Assembly: GCA_020247085.1 (NCBI GenBank)
Contig: JADCJJ010000486.1
Location: 1 to 32,674 of the forward strand
Direction of reading: 5' to 3'
Source: Myxococcaceae bacterium
Lineage (GTDB): Bacteria; Myxococcota; Myxococcia; Myxococcales; Myxococcaceae
DNA: 32,674 nucleotides
This document shows, one piece after another, positions 26,801-32,674 of the stretch. A program made the translations under genes and the position numbers. The notes beneath the pieces are model-generated. The model saw nothing but the letters and a program-made list of their open reading frames with translations, was not told where the DNA came from and searched no databases. Each line of letters begins with the position of its first letter. Within the stretch, counting starts at the first letter, position 1.

Positions 26801-28343
26801 TCTCGAGCGTCAGCGCCAGCTCGCGGCCGTGCGTCTTCACGTCGGCGCGCACCTCGTCGAGGCGGCGCCCCGAGACGTCCAGCCCGCGCGCGGTGAGGCG
26901 GCCGGCGGCGTCGAAGGGGGCGCTGACGTCGGGCAGGGTGACGTCGAGGTCGAGGCGCTCGGCGGCGGCCGAGGCCACGCGCAGGCGAAAGAGGGCGCCG
27001 CGCGCGGTGAGGCGCGGGCGCTTCGGTGGGCCCGACAGCGCGACCGACAGGGTGCCGGCGCCGGCGAGGGGGGGCGGCGCCGCGCCGGTGAGCGCCTCGA
27101 CGGCGCGGGCGAGGGCCGAGAGGTCACTCGCCGCGAGCGCGCCCGACAGGGCGAGCGCGTCGGGGGCGGCGCGCCCGGTGAGCGACAGGGCCGCGCCGGG
27201 GACCTCGGCCCGCGCCTGGCGCGCCGTGAGGGCGCCGTGGGCGGCCTCCACGTCGAGGGTGACGTCGGCGAGGCTCGCGCCGGCCGGGGTGCGCCAGCGG
27301 AGCGACGCGGCCAGCGCGCCGGTGAGGCCCGCGGCGCTGGTGTCGGTGGCGCGCCCGGTGGCGGTGAGCGACAGCCGCGAGGGCGTGCCGCCCACGAGCC
27401 ACTCCGACAGGTCGACGCCGTCGGCCTGCACGGCCAGCGCCTCGACGGTGCGGCGCTCGAGGTCGAAGGCGCCCCTCACCGTCGCGGTGGCGGCGCCGCC
27501 GGTGAGGGTGAGGTCGACGGCGCGGGGCGAGAGCCGGCCGCGCGCGGTGACGGGGCGCGGCAGCAGCGGCGCGCCGGCCAGCGCCGTCACCAGGGCGGGC
27601 GTCACCGTCAGCGCCTCGACGTTCCCCTCGAGCGAGGGCCAGTCGAGCGTTCCCGTGAGCGCCTCGTCGGCGACGCGCAGCTCGGCGTGCACCTGCACCT
27701 GGCCCGGCGCGGGGCTCGTCGTGGCCGCCGCCAGCGACAGCGGGCCGTCGACCGGCGCCGTCGCCCGGCCCGTCAGCGTGAGGCTCGAGGCGACGGTGAG
27801 GGGGCCCGTCATCACCGTCGCGGCGCCCCGGGCGGCCAGGCCCTCGAGGCGTAGGGCGCGGGCGCCGTCGGTGAACGACACCGCGCCCTCGTCGAGCACC
27901 AGGGCCTCGAGCGCCAGGCGCAGGGGCCGCGAGGGGCCGGAGGAGGGCCCCCGGGCGGCGAGGGCGCGGGCGAGGTTCAGCCCCCGCGCGTCCTGCACGA
28001 GGGACAGCCGCGGGCGTGAGAGGCGCACCGATGAGAGCCGCACCTCGCCGCGGGTGGCGGCCGCCAGGTCGACGTCAAGCTCGACGCGGGCCACCTCGGC
28101 CACCAGCTCGCCCTCGGGCGTGAAGAGCTTCACGTCGGTCAGCACCAGGTGCCCGCCGGAGAGCTGCGCGCCGCCGACGTCGAGGCGTCCGGCGATGGCG
28201 TCTCCCGCGGCCGCGGCCACCCGCCGGCGCACGAAGTCCTGCCCGGCGCGGCCCGAGAGCCACGCCAGGCCCCCGGCGAGGAGCCCCACCACGAGCAGCG
28301 CCACCAGCGCCGCGCGGGAGCGCCGGTTGCCAGGCGGCTTCAC
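23850..28343 (-). CDS. tamB: TamB-like translocation and assembly module protein (DUF490/AsmA-like)
   Basis: 1497 residues. An N-terminal inner-membrane anchor (about 12-30, ALVALLVVGLLAGGLAWL) is followed by over 1200 residues of alternating short hydrophobic strands, the long beta-groove typical of AsmA/TamB/VPS13-type lipid-transport bridges. The C-terminal about 300 residues carry the TamB (DUF490) signature, including 'DPPMSESDIYTLLATGR' and a final strand-rich segment ('SLYLGYTFQPG'). The GTG at 28343 shares one base with the upstream tamA stop (TAGTG), with GGAGG seven bases before, so the two are translationally coupled. In other proteobacteria TamB and TamA span the periplasm; roles in barrel assembly and phospholipid transport are both proposed. 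Confidence 0.9.
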   Translation of the reverse strand: MKPPGNRRSRAALVALLVVGLLAGGLAWLSGRAGQDFVRRRVAAAAGDAIAGRLDVGGAQLSGGHLVLTDVKLFTPEGELVAEVARVELDVDLAAATRGEVRLSSVRLSRPRLSLVQDARGLNLARALAARGPSSGPSRPLRLALEALVLDEGAVSFTDGARALRLEGLAARGAATVMTGPLTVASSLTLTGRATAPVDGPLSLAAATTSPAPGQVQVHAELRVADEALTGTLDWPSLEGNVEALTVTPALVTALAGAPLLPRPVTARGRLSPRAVDLTLTGGAATATVRGAFDLERRTVEALAVQADGVDLSEWLVGGTPSRLSLTATGRATDTSAAGLTGALAASLRWRTPAGASLADVTLDVEAAHGALTARQARAEVPGAALSLTGRAAPDALALSGALAASDLSALARAVEALTGAAPPPLAGAGTLSVALSGPPKRPRLTARGALFRLRVASAAAERLDLDVTLPDVSAPFDAAGRLTARGLDVSGRRLDEVRADVKTHGRELALTLETKGLGDLRLSLDGTLDADASGLALTGLRLDDARAAWALAGPARLRWSPSLELSPLTLASKGQRFEARATLRGQRLDAAVTATDVNLATLPRVLAPEALGLSGVVSGRVSATGRLPRPDVTASLRARDAAVLGVRHVDGRLDGALEGGVARGTASVSTSLGAVDGAFEVPLAGLLDDAPEPLSVRASFTGVSLEALQAWRAQTWPVSGTLSGRLELGGRANDPALTLLVESPRVTVTPTGPLTGPLHLDATALGVSSRDAGALAVTLGARVEGAEARLTLDTPLSLRALRAKSPTVERLRALPVTLSLALTDLPLSALRRLGVPGADDVAGVASLRVAATGSVDDPRGQATLSWRGVTAPPLEGLDGALELTTTDTVTRLAGTGRLEGRPLFELDAFVDAPPGRLVAPAALGAEQVTARLSLAPMPLGRFFPHRDDDVVPSGSVSVDLGVTGRLDDPQVSVDATVQALSFGKVPLGQARLVSRTKGRSQALALTLKARGNSELRATGVVGFDPSIELLRQGLDIGAVPLRLDVTATAFDLGFLSGVTPTVRTVGGRLGLDAFEVRGTLGAPDLNGTVTWKQGRLALASSGDFRDIDVEVGVTNERIDVRTLSVRSGSGSLVLDPSSAQRRPGAGWQLRGSGAASRFSLVNDDQLLAIVSAKVKLEGEVTPGLVDLSTVELARVDVELPEVKRKDVQDLERPRDVVLVRGGRVVAGRRRADGPVAAAAPSRAWRAVLVAPRNLWVRSSDLNVELGLSDAFRVEYADSTQLFGEARVLGGRIDVIGREFKVNRVDPSGQRSESTARFTGPASTPLINVRAEHTNEREKVKVVVAVTGRGKDVSLQVSSDPPMSESDIYTLLATGRRDLRRSSGASITAEQAVSVVGSLAANELKNALLKKLPIDIIDVVSIDTGSEGLASTRVEVGKYLSDSLYLGYTFQPGANKARGENTHAGRLELQLSKNVCVEATAGDAPAAGVDMVWSRDW

Positions 28344-30541
28344 TAGAAGGCCTCCCCGATGGACAGATGCAGCGTGCAGACGGAGTCTGGCGCGCCGGCG
28401 TACGTCGTCGAGCCGCTGGCGCCGAGGTTGAAGAAGCAGCCCGACTGCGTGAAGTACGCAGGCTGAGAGGGGTCCTTCGGCAGCAGCGGCCCGCCGATGA
28501 AGGGCAGGCGGAAGGCGACGTCACCGCGGATGGGGCCCAGGGGGGTGCGGTAGCGGGCGCCGACGCCGACGGCGGTGAAGAGGCTGGTGGCGAGGTTGGT
28601 CGCGGGCCCGAGCGGCTCGGCCGTCACCAGCCCGCTGTCGACGAAGACGGCCAGCGTGAGCGAGTCGGTGACGTCGACGCGGAGCTCGACCGAGGCCTCG
28701 AGCAGGCCGTCGCCGCCGATGGGCACCGTGGCGCCCAGCGGGCCGACGCGGCAGCTGCCGGCGGCGTCGCGCTGGCACAGCGGCTGGCCGTCGAGGCCGA
28801 GCTCGTTCGAGGGCAGCGGCCCGGTGCCCGTCTGCACCACCGCCATGGGCGAGAGCCGGCGCTGGTTGAAGCCGCGCATGTAGGCGCCTCCAGAGAAGAA
28901 CCGCGCGACGATGGGCGTCTCGCCGCCACCGAAGCCAACCAGCGTGCCGGCGCGCAGCTTCCCGGCGAGGGTGAGGCGCCGCTCGGGGCCGAAGCTGACG
29001 TAGCCGCGCGCCTCGGGCAGCAGGCGGACGAAGGGCGTGAAGCGCGTCGTCTGCGACAGGCCCGCCTGGGCCGAGGCCGAGAGGAAGAAGCCCTGGCGCG
29101 GGGCCAGCTTGTCGTCGCGGCGGTCGAACTCGACGGTGAGGTCGGCGAAGCCGATGACGCACAGGGCGGGCGCGGTGGGGCAGCCGAGCGCCGCGCTCGG
29201 GGCGCCGCCGGTGGCCAGCTGCTGCACCTCGCTCTGCAGCAGGTAGGTGTTGGCGTTGACCGACGGGTAGACGAGCCAGGCGGGCGTGGGGCGCCAGACG
29301 AGGCCGGCCTTCAGCTCGCCGCCGAAGTAGTTGAAGGCGTTGTCCAGCACGCGCGACAGCTCGAGCGAGGTGGCGAAGGACACGGTGCGGGTGTTGAAGA
29401 CGCGAGGCACCTCGTACTGGGCGTTGAGGCCGCCGACGAGGCCGTGGTTGGTGCCGCCCTCGCCCGAGGCGCCACGGCGGATGAACTCGGGCAGGTTGGG
29501 CAGCACCGCGTAGCCGAGCCGCGCCTTGAGCGTCAGCTTGTCGAGGAGGGCGCCCTTCGAGAAGAGGCGGGCGAGGCCGAGGTTGCGGTCGGTGTACTCG
29601 AGGAAGCCGCGCACCTCGTTGCGAATGAGGTCGCCGCCGGCGCCGCCGCCGAAGCGGGTGCTGTGGAACGGCGCCTCGCGGGCGTCGATGACGATGGGCA
29701 GGGTGGCGGTGGTGGGGTCGGGGATGCCGCGGTTCACCTTCACGGCGCTGAAGACGCCCATCTGGAACACGCGCGCCTGGGCGTCGGCGAGGGCCGAGTC
29801 CGAGTACCAGGCCGAGGGCTCGAGGTCGACCGAGGCGACGTCGACGATGAGCTTGGGCGGCACCACCGCGCCGAGGGGCGCGAACACCTTGCCGATGCGG
29901 TAGCGGGGGCCGGGCGTCACCGTCAGCGAGGCGTCCACCGCCGGCGCGTCGAGGTCGACGACGGCCTCGCCGGCCAACTGCGCCTCGGCGTAGCCGGCCT
30001 CGTGGAGCGCGGTGAGCACGCGGGCCTTGTCGGCGGCCCAGTCGTCCTCGAGGAAGGTGCGGCCGGGGGTCAGGCGGCGCTGTCGGCCCAGACCCTCGGC
30101 GTCGAGCCCCGCGAGGCCCTCGAGCCCGGTGAGGGTGAAGCGCCGCAGCGGCGCCGGCTTGCCCTCGAAGACCTTGACGGTGAGCTTGACCATCTCGCGC
30201 TCGGTCTCGGTGACGAGGTCTTCGAGCACGCGCGCCTGGTAGTACCCGTGCGCCTCGTAGACGCGCGTGAGGCGCCGCAGGTCGGCCTGCCAGGTGTTGG
30301 CGTCGAACCACTCGGTGCGGCCGACGAGCGGGAGCCACGAGGGCCACCAGGGCGAGGCCGAGGTGACGATGCGCTCCTTGAGCTCGGCCTCGGGCACCGC
30401 GCGGGCGCCGTCGATGTCGAGCGAGGCGACCTCACGGGCATCGGGCGTGGGCCGTCGGCGGGCGGCGTCGATGGAGCCGCAGCCAGACGAGGCAGCGACG
30501 ACGAGCGCGGCCACGACGAGGCTGGTTCCCGGGCGGCGCAT
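28343..30541 (-). CDS. tamA: TamA-like Omp85 outer-membrane protein
   Basis: 732 residues from the ATG at 30541. The frame is open further upstream, but this ATG gives a signal peptide ending in 'AASSGC' (Cys21), a possible lipobox. Three POTRA-like domains follow (about 35-130, 130-215, 215-310), with 'YEAHGYYQARV' and 'LHEAGYAEAQL' as typical POTRA helices. The C-terminal barrel contains the Omp85 L6 motif RGF (556-558, in 'GGAYMRGFNQRRLSP') and ends 'LHLSIGEAF', a good barrel-assembly signal with a terminal Phe. It is upstream of and overlapping tamB. It could be called BamA-like on sequence, but linkage to tamB and three POTRAs favour TamA. Confidence 0.88.
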   Translation of the reverse strand: MRRPGTSLVVAALVVAASSGCGSIDAARRRPTPDAREVASLDIDGARAVPEAELKERIVTSASPWWPSWLPLVGRTEWFDANTWQADLRRLTRVYEAHGYYQARVLEDLVTETEREMVKLTVKVFEGKPAPLRRFTLTGLEGLAGLDAEGLGRQRRLTPGRTFLEDDWAADKARVLTALHEAGYAEAQLAGEAVVDLDAPAVDASLTVTPGPRYRIGKVFAPLGAVVPPKLIVDVASVDLEPSAWYSDSALADAQARVFQMGVFSAVKVNRGIPDPTTATLPIVIDAREAPFHSTRFGGGAGGDLIRNEVRGFLEYTDRNLGLARLFSKGALLDKLTLKARLGYAVLPNLPEFIRRGASGEGGTNHGLVGGLNAQYEVPRVFNTRTVSFATSLELSRVLDNAFNYFGGELKAGLVWRPTPAWLVYPSVNANTYLLQSEVQQLATGGAPSAALGCPTAPALCVIGFADLTVEFDRRDDKLAPRQGFFLSASAQAGLSQTTRFTPFVRLLPEARGYVSFGPERRLTLAGKLRAGTLVGFGGGETPIVARFFSGGAYMRGFNQRRLSPMAVVQTGTGPLPSNELGLDGQPLCQRDAAGSCRVGPLGATVPIGGDGLLEASVELRVDVTDSLTLAVFVDSGLVTAEPLGPATNLATSLFTAVGVGARYRTPLGPIRGDVAFRLPFIGGPLLPKDPSQPAYFTQSGCFFNLGASGSTTYAGAPDSVCTLHLSIGEAF

Positions 30542-30567
30542 CGCAGTGGACCGTGGCCCTACACCGC

Positions 30568-30758
30568 AACGGCAGTTCAGGCGAGCGAGGCGCGGTGAGC
30601 GTGTCGAGGTCACGCGATGTGCGCGCGGCCGGCGTGTCGAGGCGGTGTGCGCCAGGCGCGGTGGGCGTGTCGAGGTCGCGACTTGTGCGCGCGAAGGTCG
30701 CGTCGAAGCTGCATGGGCGGCGCGCGGCGGACGTGCCGAGGCTCCGCGAACCGAAGTC
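30568..30758. repeat. 33-bp tandem repeats (possible 66-bp higher order) upstream of tamA
   Basis: Units begin at 30601, 30634, 30667, 30700 and 30733 with variants of GTGTCGAGG, exactly 33 bp apart; a partial unit precedes at 30568. Units at 30601 and 30667 agree at 25 of 33 positions, better than adjacent units by eye, hinting at a 66-bp period. They lie just upstream of the tamA start. Because 33 is a multiple of three, they leave the upstream frame open, encoding an 11-residue Arg/Pro/Ser repeat that is probably not translated. Confidence 0.65.
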
Positions 30759-31013
30759 AGGCGGTGAGCACGCGCCAGGGCAGGCCGGGGCCGAGCACCA
30801 ACCTCCCCGGCACCGGGGCCAGGGTCAGGTGGCAGGGCGTGCGCCACCGTCGCCCGCGAGGGTCCACGGCCGCGGCGCTCCGCGGTCGACCTGGCCCGAG
30901 GGGGGGCCGTCGGCGCAGGGGCCTCGGCTTCCACGAGCGGCCCGTGGCTCGCGAGGGATGCCGCGCAGCCTGAGGCCTTCGTGGTGCGTGCCGGTCTCAC
31001 CCGACGGGCTGGG
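30759..31013. other. Divergent spacer, nothing recognised
   Basis: Remainder of the 509-bp region between tamA and the serine hydrolase gene. No RNA gene, small gene or clear palindrome was seen. Promoters for both directions are expected somewhere in 30542-31050. Confidence 0.35.
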
Positions 31014-31043
31014 TTGACACCTATTCTCCGACAGCGGTGTTCT
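31014..31043 (+). promoter_or_regulatory. Candidate promoter with perfect -35 (TTGACA)
   Basis: TTGACA at 31014-31019 is followed after 18 bases by TGTTCT (31038-31043), a weak -10, only 7 bases before the hydrolase ATG. If used, the transcript would be almost leaderless; no Shine-Dalgarno is visible for this gene. Confidence 0.3.
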
Positions 31044-31050
31044 CTCGGAC

Positions 31051-32208
31051 ATGCGCTTCGGTTCGACTCACGGTGCGGCCCTCCTGGTGAGCGTCTGCAG
31101 CCTGCTGGCCATGGTCTCGTGCAGCCCGGCGCAGGCCTGCTGCGACGTGAAGGATGCAGGCCCGGACGCCGGCGTGGACGCCGGGCCTTTCAGGCAGTGG
31201 CTCGCGCCGCTCGTCGCGCCGCTCGTCGAGCCCTCGGGGGCTCCTGGCAAGGCCACTGGCATGCTCGTCGCGGTGTCCGCGCCGACGCTCCGGGGGACGT
31301 TCGGCTTCGGGGCGACTCGGGTGGGTGGCCCGCCGCCGACGGGTGAGACGGTGTTCGAGGTCGGCTCGCTCACGAAGGTGGTGACCGGCCTGCTCCTCGC
31401 GCTCGCCGTGGAGGACGGGAGCGCCAGCCTGACCGAGCCCATCGACCCGGCCTTCCCCGCGGGAGCGCCGCGGCGCGGGGGCACGTCCATCACGCTGCTG
31501 GACCTGGCGACGCACAGTTCGGGGCTGCCCAACTACCCCGGCAACCTGCACCCGACACCGGGCAACCCTGCCGCGGGGTACACCGAGCAGGACCTGGCGG
31601 ACTTCATGGCCTCGTACGCGCTGCCGGTCGCGCCGGGCGCGCGCACCCAGTACTCGAACCTCGGCTCCGGCGTGCTGGGCTACGTGCTGCGAAAGAAGGC
31701 CAACGCCCGCGACTACGAGGCGCTCGTACAGGGTCGTGTCGCAGCCCCGCTGCAACTGAAGGACCTGGTCGTTCAGCTCTCGGCCGACCAGCGGGCGCGG
31801 CTGGCGCAGGGCTACGCCGAGGGGCGGCCCGCGCCCGAGCTGGACATCGGCGAGCCGCTCTCGGGCGGCGGCGCGCTGCGCTCGACGGGCGACGACATGC
31901 TCCGGCTGCTCGAGTCAGCCCTCGAGGGCGGGCCGACGACGCCGGCGCTGGCGGCCGCTTGGGCCCGCGTGCGGGAGCCGCGGCGCCCCATTCCCGGTGG
32001 CACCAGCCGCATCGGCCTGCAGCTGAGCCTCGACTCGGTGAACGGAGACACGCTCTGCGCGAAGAGCGGCGAAACGCCGGGCTTCAGCACGTACCTGGTG
32101 TTCAGCCCCGCCAGGCGCACGGCGGTGGTGTTGCTGTCGAACGGCAAGGACGTCTCGGACGCGGCGCTCGAACAGCTCGGTCGGCAGGTGCTCGAGCGCG
32201 TGCAGTGA
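31051..32208 (+). CDS. Class C beta-lactamase-like serine hydrolase, lipoprotein
   Basis: 385 residues. The signal peptide ends at a likely lipobox (AMVSC, Cys24), followed by an Asp-Ala-Gly linker ('DAGPDAGVDAG'), a common myxobacterial tether. The penicillin-binding/beta-lactamase fold has Ser106-x-x-Lys109 ('VGSLTK'), Tyr201-Ser-Asn203 ('YSNLGSG'), 'HSSGLPNYPGN' and K338-S-G ('KSGETPGFST'), so all three active-site motifs are intact. Such proteins range from esterases and D-aminopeptidases to beta-lactamases; the substrate cannot be told. The last 8 codons and the stop fall inside a 67-bp sequence that is also part of fmt, so the C-terminus may be acquired. Confidence 0.88.
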   Translation: MRFGSTHGAALLVSVCSLLAMVSCSPAQACCDVKDAGPDAGVDAGPFRQWLAPLVAPLVEPSGAPGKATGMLVAVSAPTLRGTFGFGATRVGGPPPTGETVFEVGSLTKVVTGLLLALAVEDGSASLTEPIDPAFPAGAPRRGGTSITLLDLATHSSGLPNYPGNLHPTPGNPAAGYTEQDLADFMASYALPVAPGARTQYSNLGSGVLGYVLRKKANARDYEALVQGRVAAPLQLKDLVVQLSADQRARLAQGYAEGRPAPELDIGEPLSGGGALRSTGDDMLRLLESALEGGPTTPALAAAWARVREPRRPIPGGTSRIGLQLSLDSVNGDTLCAKSGETPGFSTYLVFSPARRTAVVLLSNGKDVSDAALEQLGRQVLERVQ

Positions 32209-32249
32209 AGGCGGTGGGGCTGCCGTCGGGCAGGCCCGGGCCGGGCGCG
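32183..32249. repeat. Left arm of a perfect 67-bp inverted repeat (hydrolase 3' end)
   Basis: Starts GGCAGGTGCTCGAGCG and ends GGGCCGGGCGCG. It is the exact reverse complement of 32608-32674. It contains the final codons and stop of the serine hydrolase plus 41 bp downstream. Confidence 0.9.
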
Positions 32250-32305
32250 GCGCTCGAGCGGCTGGGTTGACCGGGCCTCGAGTGGGCGCGGCGGAGTCGA
32301 TGGCG

Positions 32306-32350
32306 CTGCCGTCGAGCGGGAGGGACGTCGCCGACGCGGTGCTCGAGCGG
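32306..32350 (+). repeat. Decayed copy of the hydrolase 3' coding segment
   Basis: Aligns with 32131-32175 at 35 of 45 positions without gaps, and still reads LPSSGRDVADAVLER against LLSNGKDVSDAALEQ in the gene. A further short echo, GCGGCGCTCGAGCGGCT at 32247, resembles 32161. This suggests old tandem duplication of the gene's end. The rest of 32250-32424 holds no gene. Confidence 0.6.
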
Positions 32351-32424
32351 GTGCCGCGAGGGCCGCGCGGCGGTGGCGTGGCGTCCGCTTCGGTCGCGTA
32401 GGGCAGGCCGCGCCGTGCGGCTCG

Positions 32425-32674
32425 TCAGGCGGCTGGCGGCGTTGGCCGCAAGAAGGGCGTCGAGCCGACGGCGAGGGGGCGCCCGGCGAGGAACTCCCGG
32501 GCGGTCATCACGCGCTTGCCCTCGGGCTGCACCGAGGTGAGCCGCAGGGAGCCCTCGCCGCAGGCCACCTCGAGGCCGTCGGGGCCGACCGAGAGCAGGG
32601 TGCCGGGCGCGCCCGGCCCGGGCCTGCCCGACGGCAGCCCCACCGCCTTCACTGCACGCGCTCGAGCACCTGCC
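32425..32674 (-). CDS. fmt: Methionyl-tRNA formyltransferase, C-terminal part (runs off the window)
   Basis: The minus-strand frame enters at the right edge and ends with TGA at 32427-32425. It reads 'RARAVKAVGLPSGRPGPGAP', 'GTLLSVGPDGLEVACGEGSL' and 'RLTSVQPEGKRVMTAREFLA', then 'GRPLAVG'. 'VACGEGSLRL', 'QPEGKRVM' and 'AREFLAGRPL' are signature elements of the Fmt C-terminal OB-like domain, which helps bind initiator tRNA. The enzyme formylates Met-tRNA(fMet) for translation initiation. The catalytic N-terminal domain lies outside. A short GTG-started frame at 32652 is simply an internal codon. The first 67 bp of the visible part are duplicated, inverted, at 32183-32249. Confidence 0.88.
   Translation of the reverse strand, partial: AGARARAVKAVGLPSGRPGPGAPGTLLSVGPDGLEVACGEGSLRLTSVQPEGKRVMTAREFLAGRPLAVGSTPFLRPTPPAA
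32608..32674. repeat. Right arm of the perfect 67-bp inverted repeat (inside fmt)
   Basis: Exact reverse complement of 32183-32249; it touches the window edge, so the true arm may be longer. The fmt frame is continuous across its inner boundary, suggesting this is the original copy. Confidence 0.9.

Noticed and set aside
24241-28431. A plus-strand open frame of about 1400 codons opposite tamB
   Set aside because: It is an antisense artefact of strong G/C third-position bias; its product is a Ser/Arg/Ala/Pro-rich sequence without any domain, while the minus strand encodes a clear TamB protein.
30601-30758. CRISPR-like array
   Set aside because: Units are directly adjacent with no unique spacers, are imperfect, and no cas genes are present.
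30542-31000. Upstream in-frame extension of tamA by about 150 codons
   Set aside because: It encodes an Arg/Pro repeat from the 33-bp array and would place the signal peptide in the middle of the protein.

Overview
The window reads as chromosomal DNA of a very GC-rich member of the Myxococcota (myxobacteria or a close relative). The clues are strong G/C preference at third codon positions, a Hanks-type Ser/Thr kinase with a TPR tail next to a Myxococcales-type sigma-70 factor, a TIGR02996/leucine-rich-repeat protein, TamA/TamB-type envelope genes and an Asp-Ala-Gly-rich lipoprotein linker. Species assignment is not possible from the sequence alone.

Layout. 1-670: mobile-element debris. This holds the start of a tyrosine recombinase with a strong ribosome-binding site, a possible IS91-type transposase tail fused behind it, a cluster of TTATGCGGAG/CTCCGCATAA inverted and direct repeats, an 11-bp palindrome and the last 67 codons of an IS66 transposase. 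879-9000: small and mid-sized accessory genes: a DUF2007/zinc-ribbon membrane protein, a divergent three-helix membrane protein, a TIGR02996-LRR protein, a secreted DUF2891 protein, a secreted protein with two tandem beta modules, an ABC-F ATPase and a small beta-barrel-like protein. 9263-17493: a tightly packed minus-strand operon nuoE-F-J-K-L-M-N for respiratory complex I, with stop/start overlaps at E/F, F/J and L/M; nuoG, H and I are not between F and J. 17603-21521: a sigma factor followed by a kinase whose N-terminus carries an anti-sigma-like zinc motif. 21788-23743: a CE15-type glucuronoyl esterase-like lipoprotein, a 70-residue membrane protein and a DUF1801 protein. 23850-30541: tamA-tamB, with overlapping stop and start codons. 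31051-32208: a class C beta-lactamase-like serine hydrolase lipoprotein, convergent with the 3' end of fmt, which runs off the right edge.

How the genes work together. NuoE and NuoF form the NADH-oxidising tip of complex I, and NuoJ-N form most of its proton-pumping membrane arm. TamA (POTRA/Omp85 barrel) and TamB (AsmA-like bridge) form one envelope machine. The sigma factor and kinase look like a signalling pair. The other genes have no obvious shared pathway.

The least ordinary DNA is non-coding. Four places carry decayed short repeats or duplications: 317-467, 6218-6391, about 30568-30758, and 32131-32674. The last includes a perfect 67-bp inverted duplication linking the end of the hydrolase gene to fmt. 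I did not find a clearly new multi-gene system. The best leads are the recombination-site cluster, the hydrolase/fmt inverted duplication, the repeats that sit at gene 3' ends, and the sigma/kinase pair with its altered APE motif.
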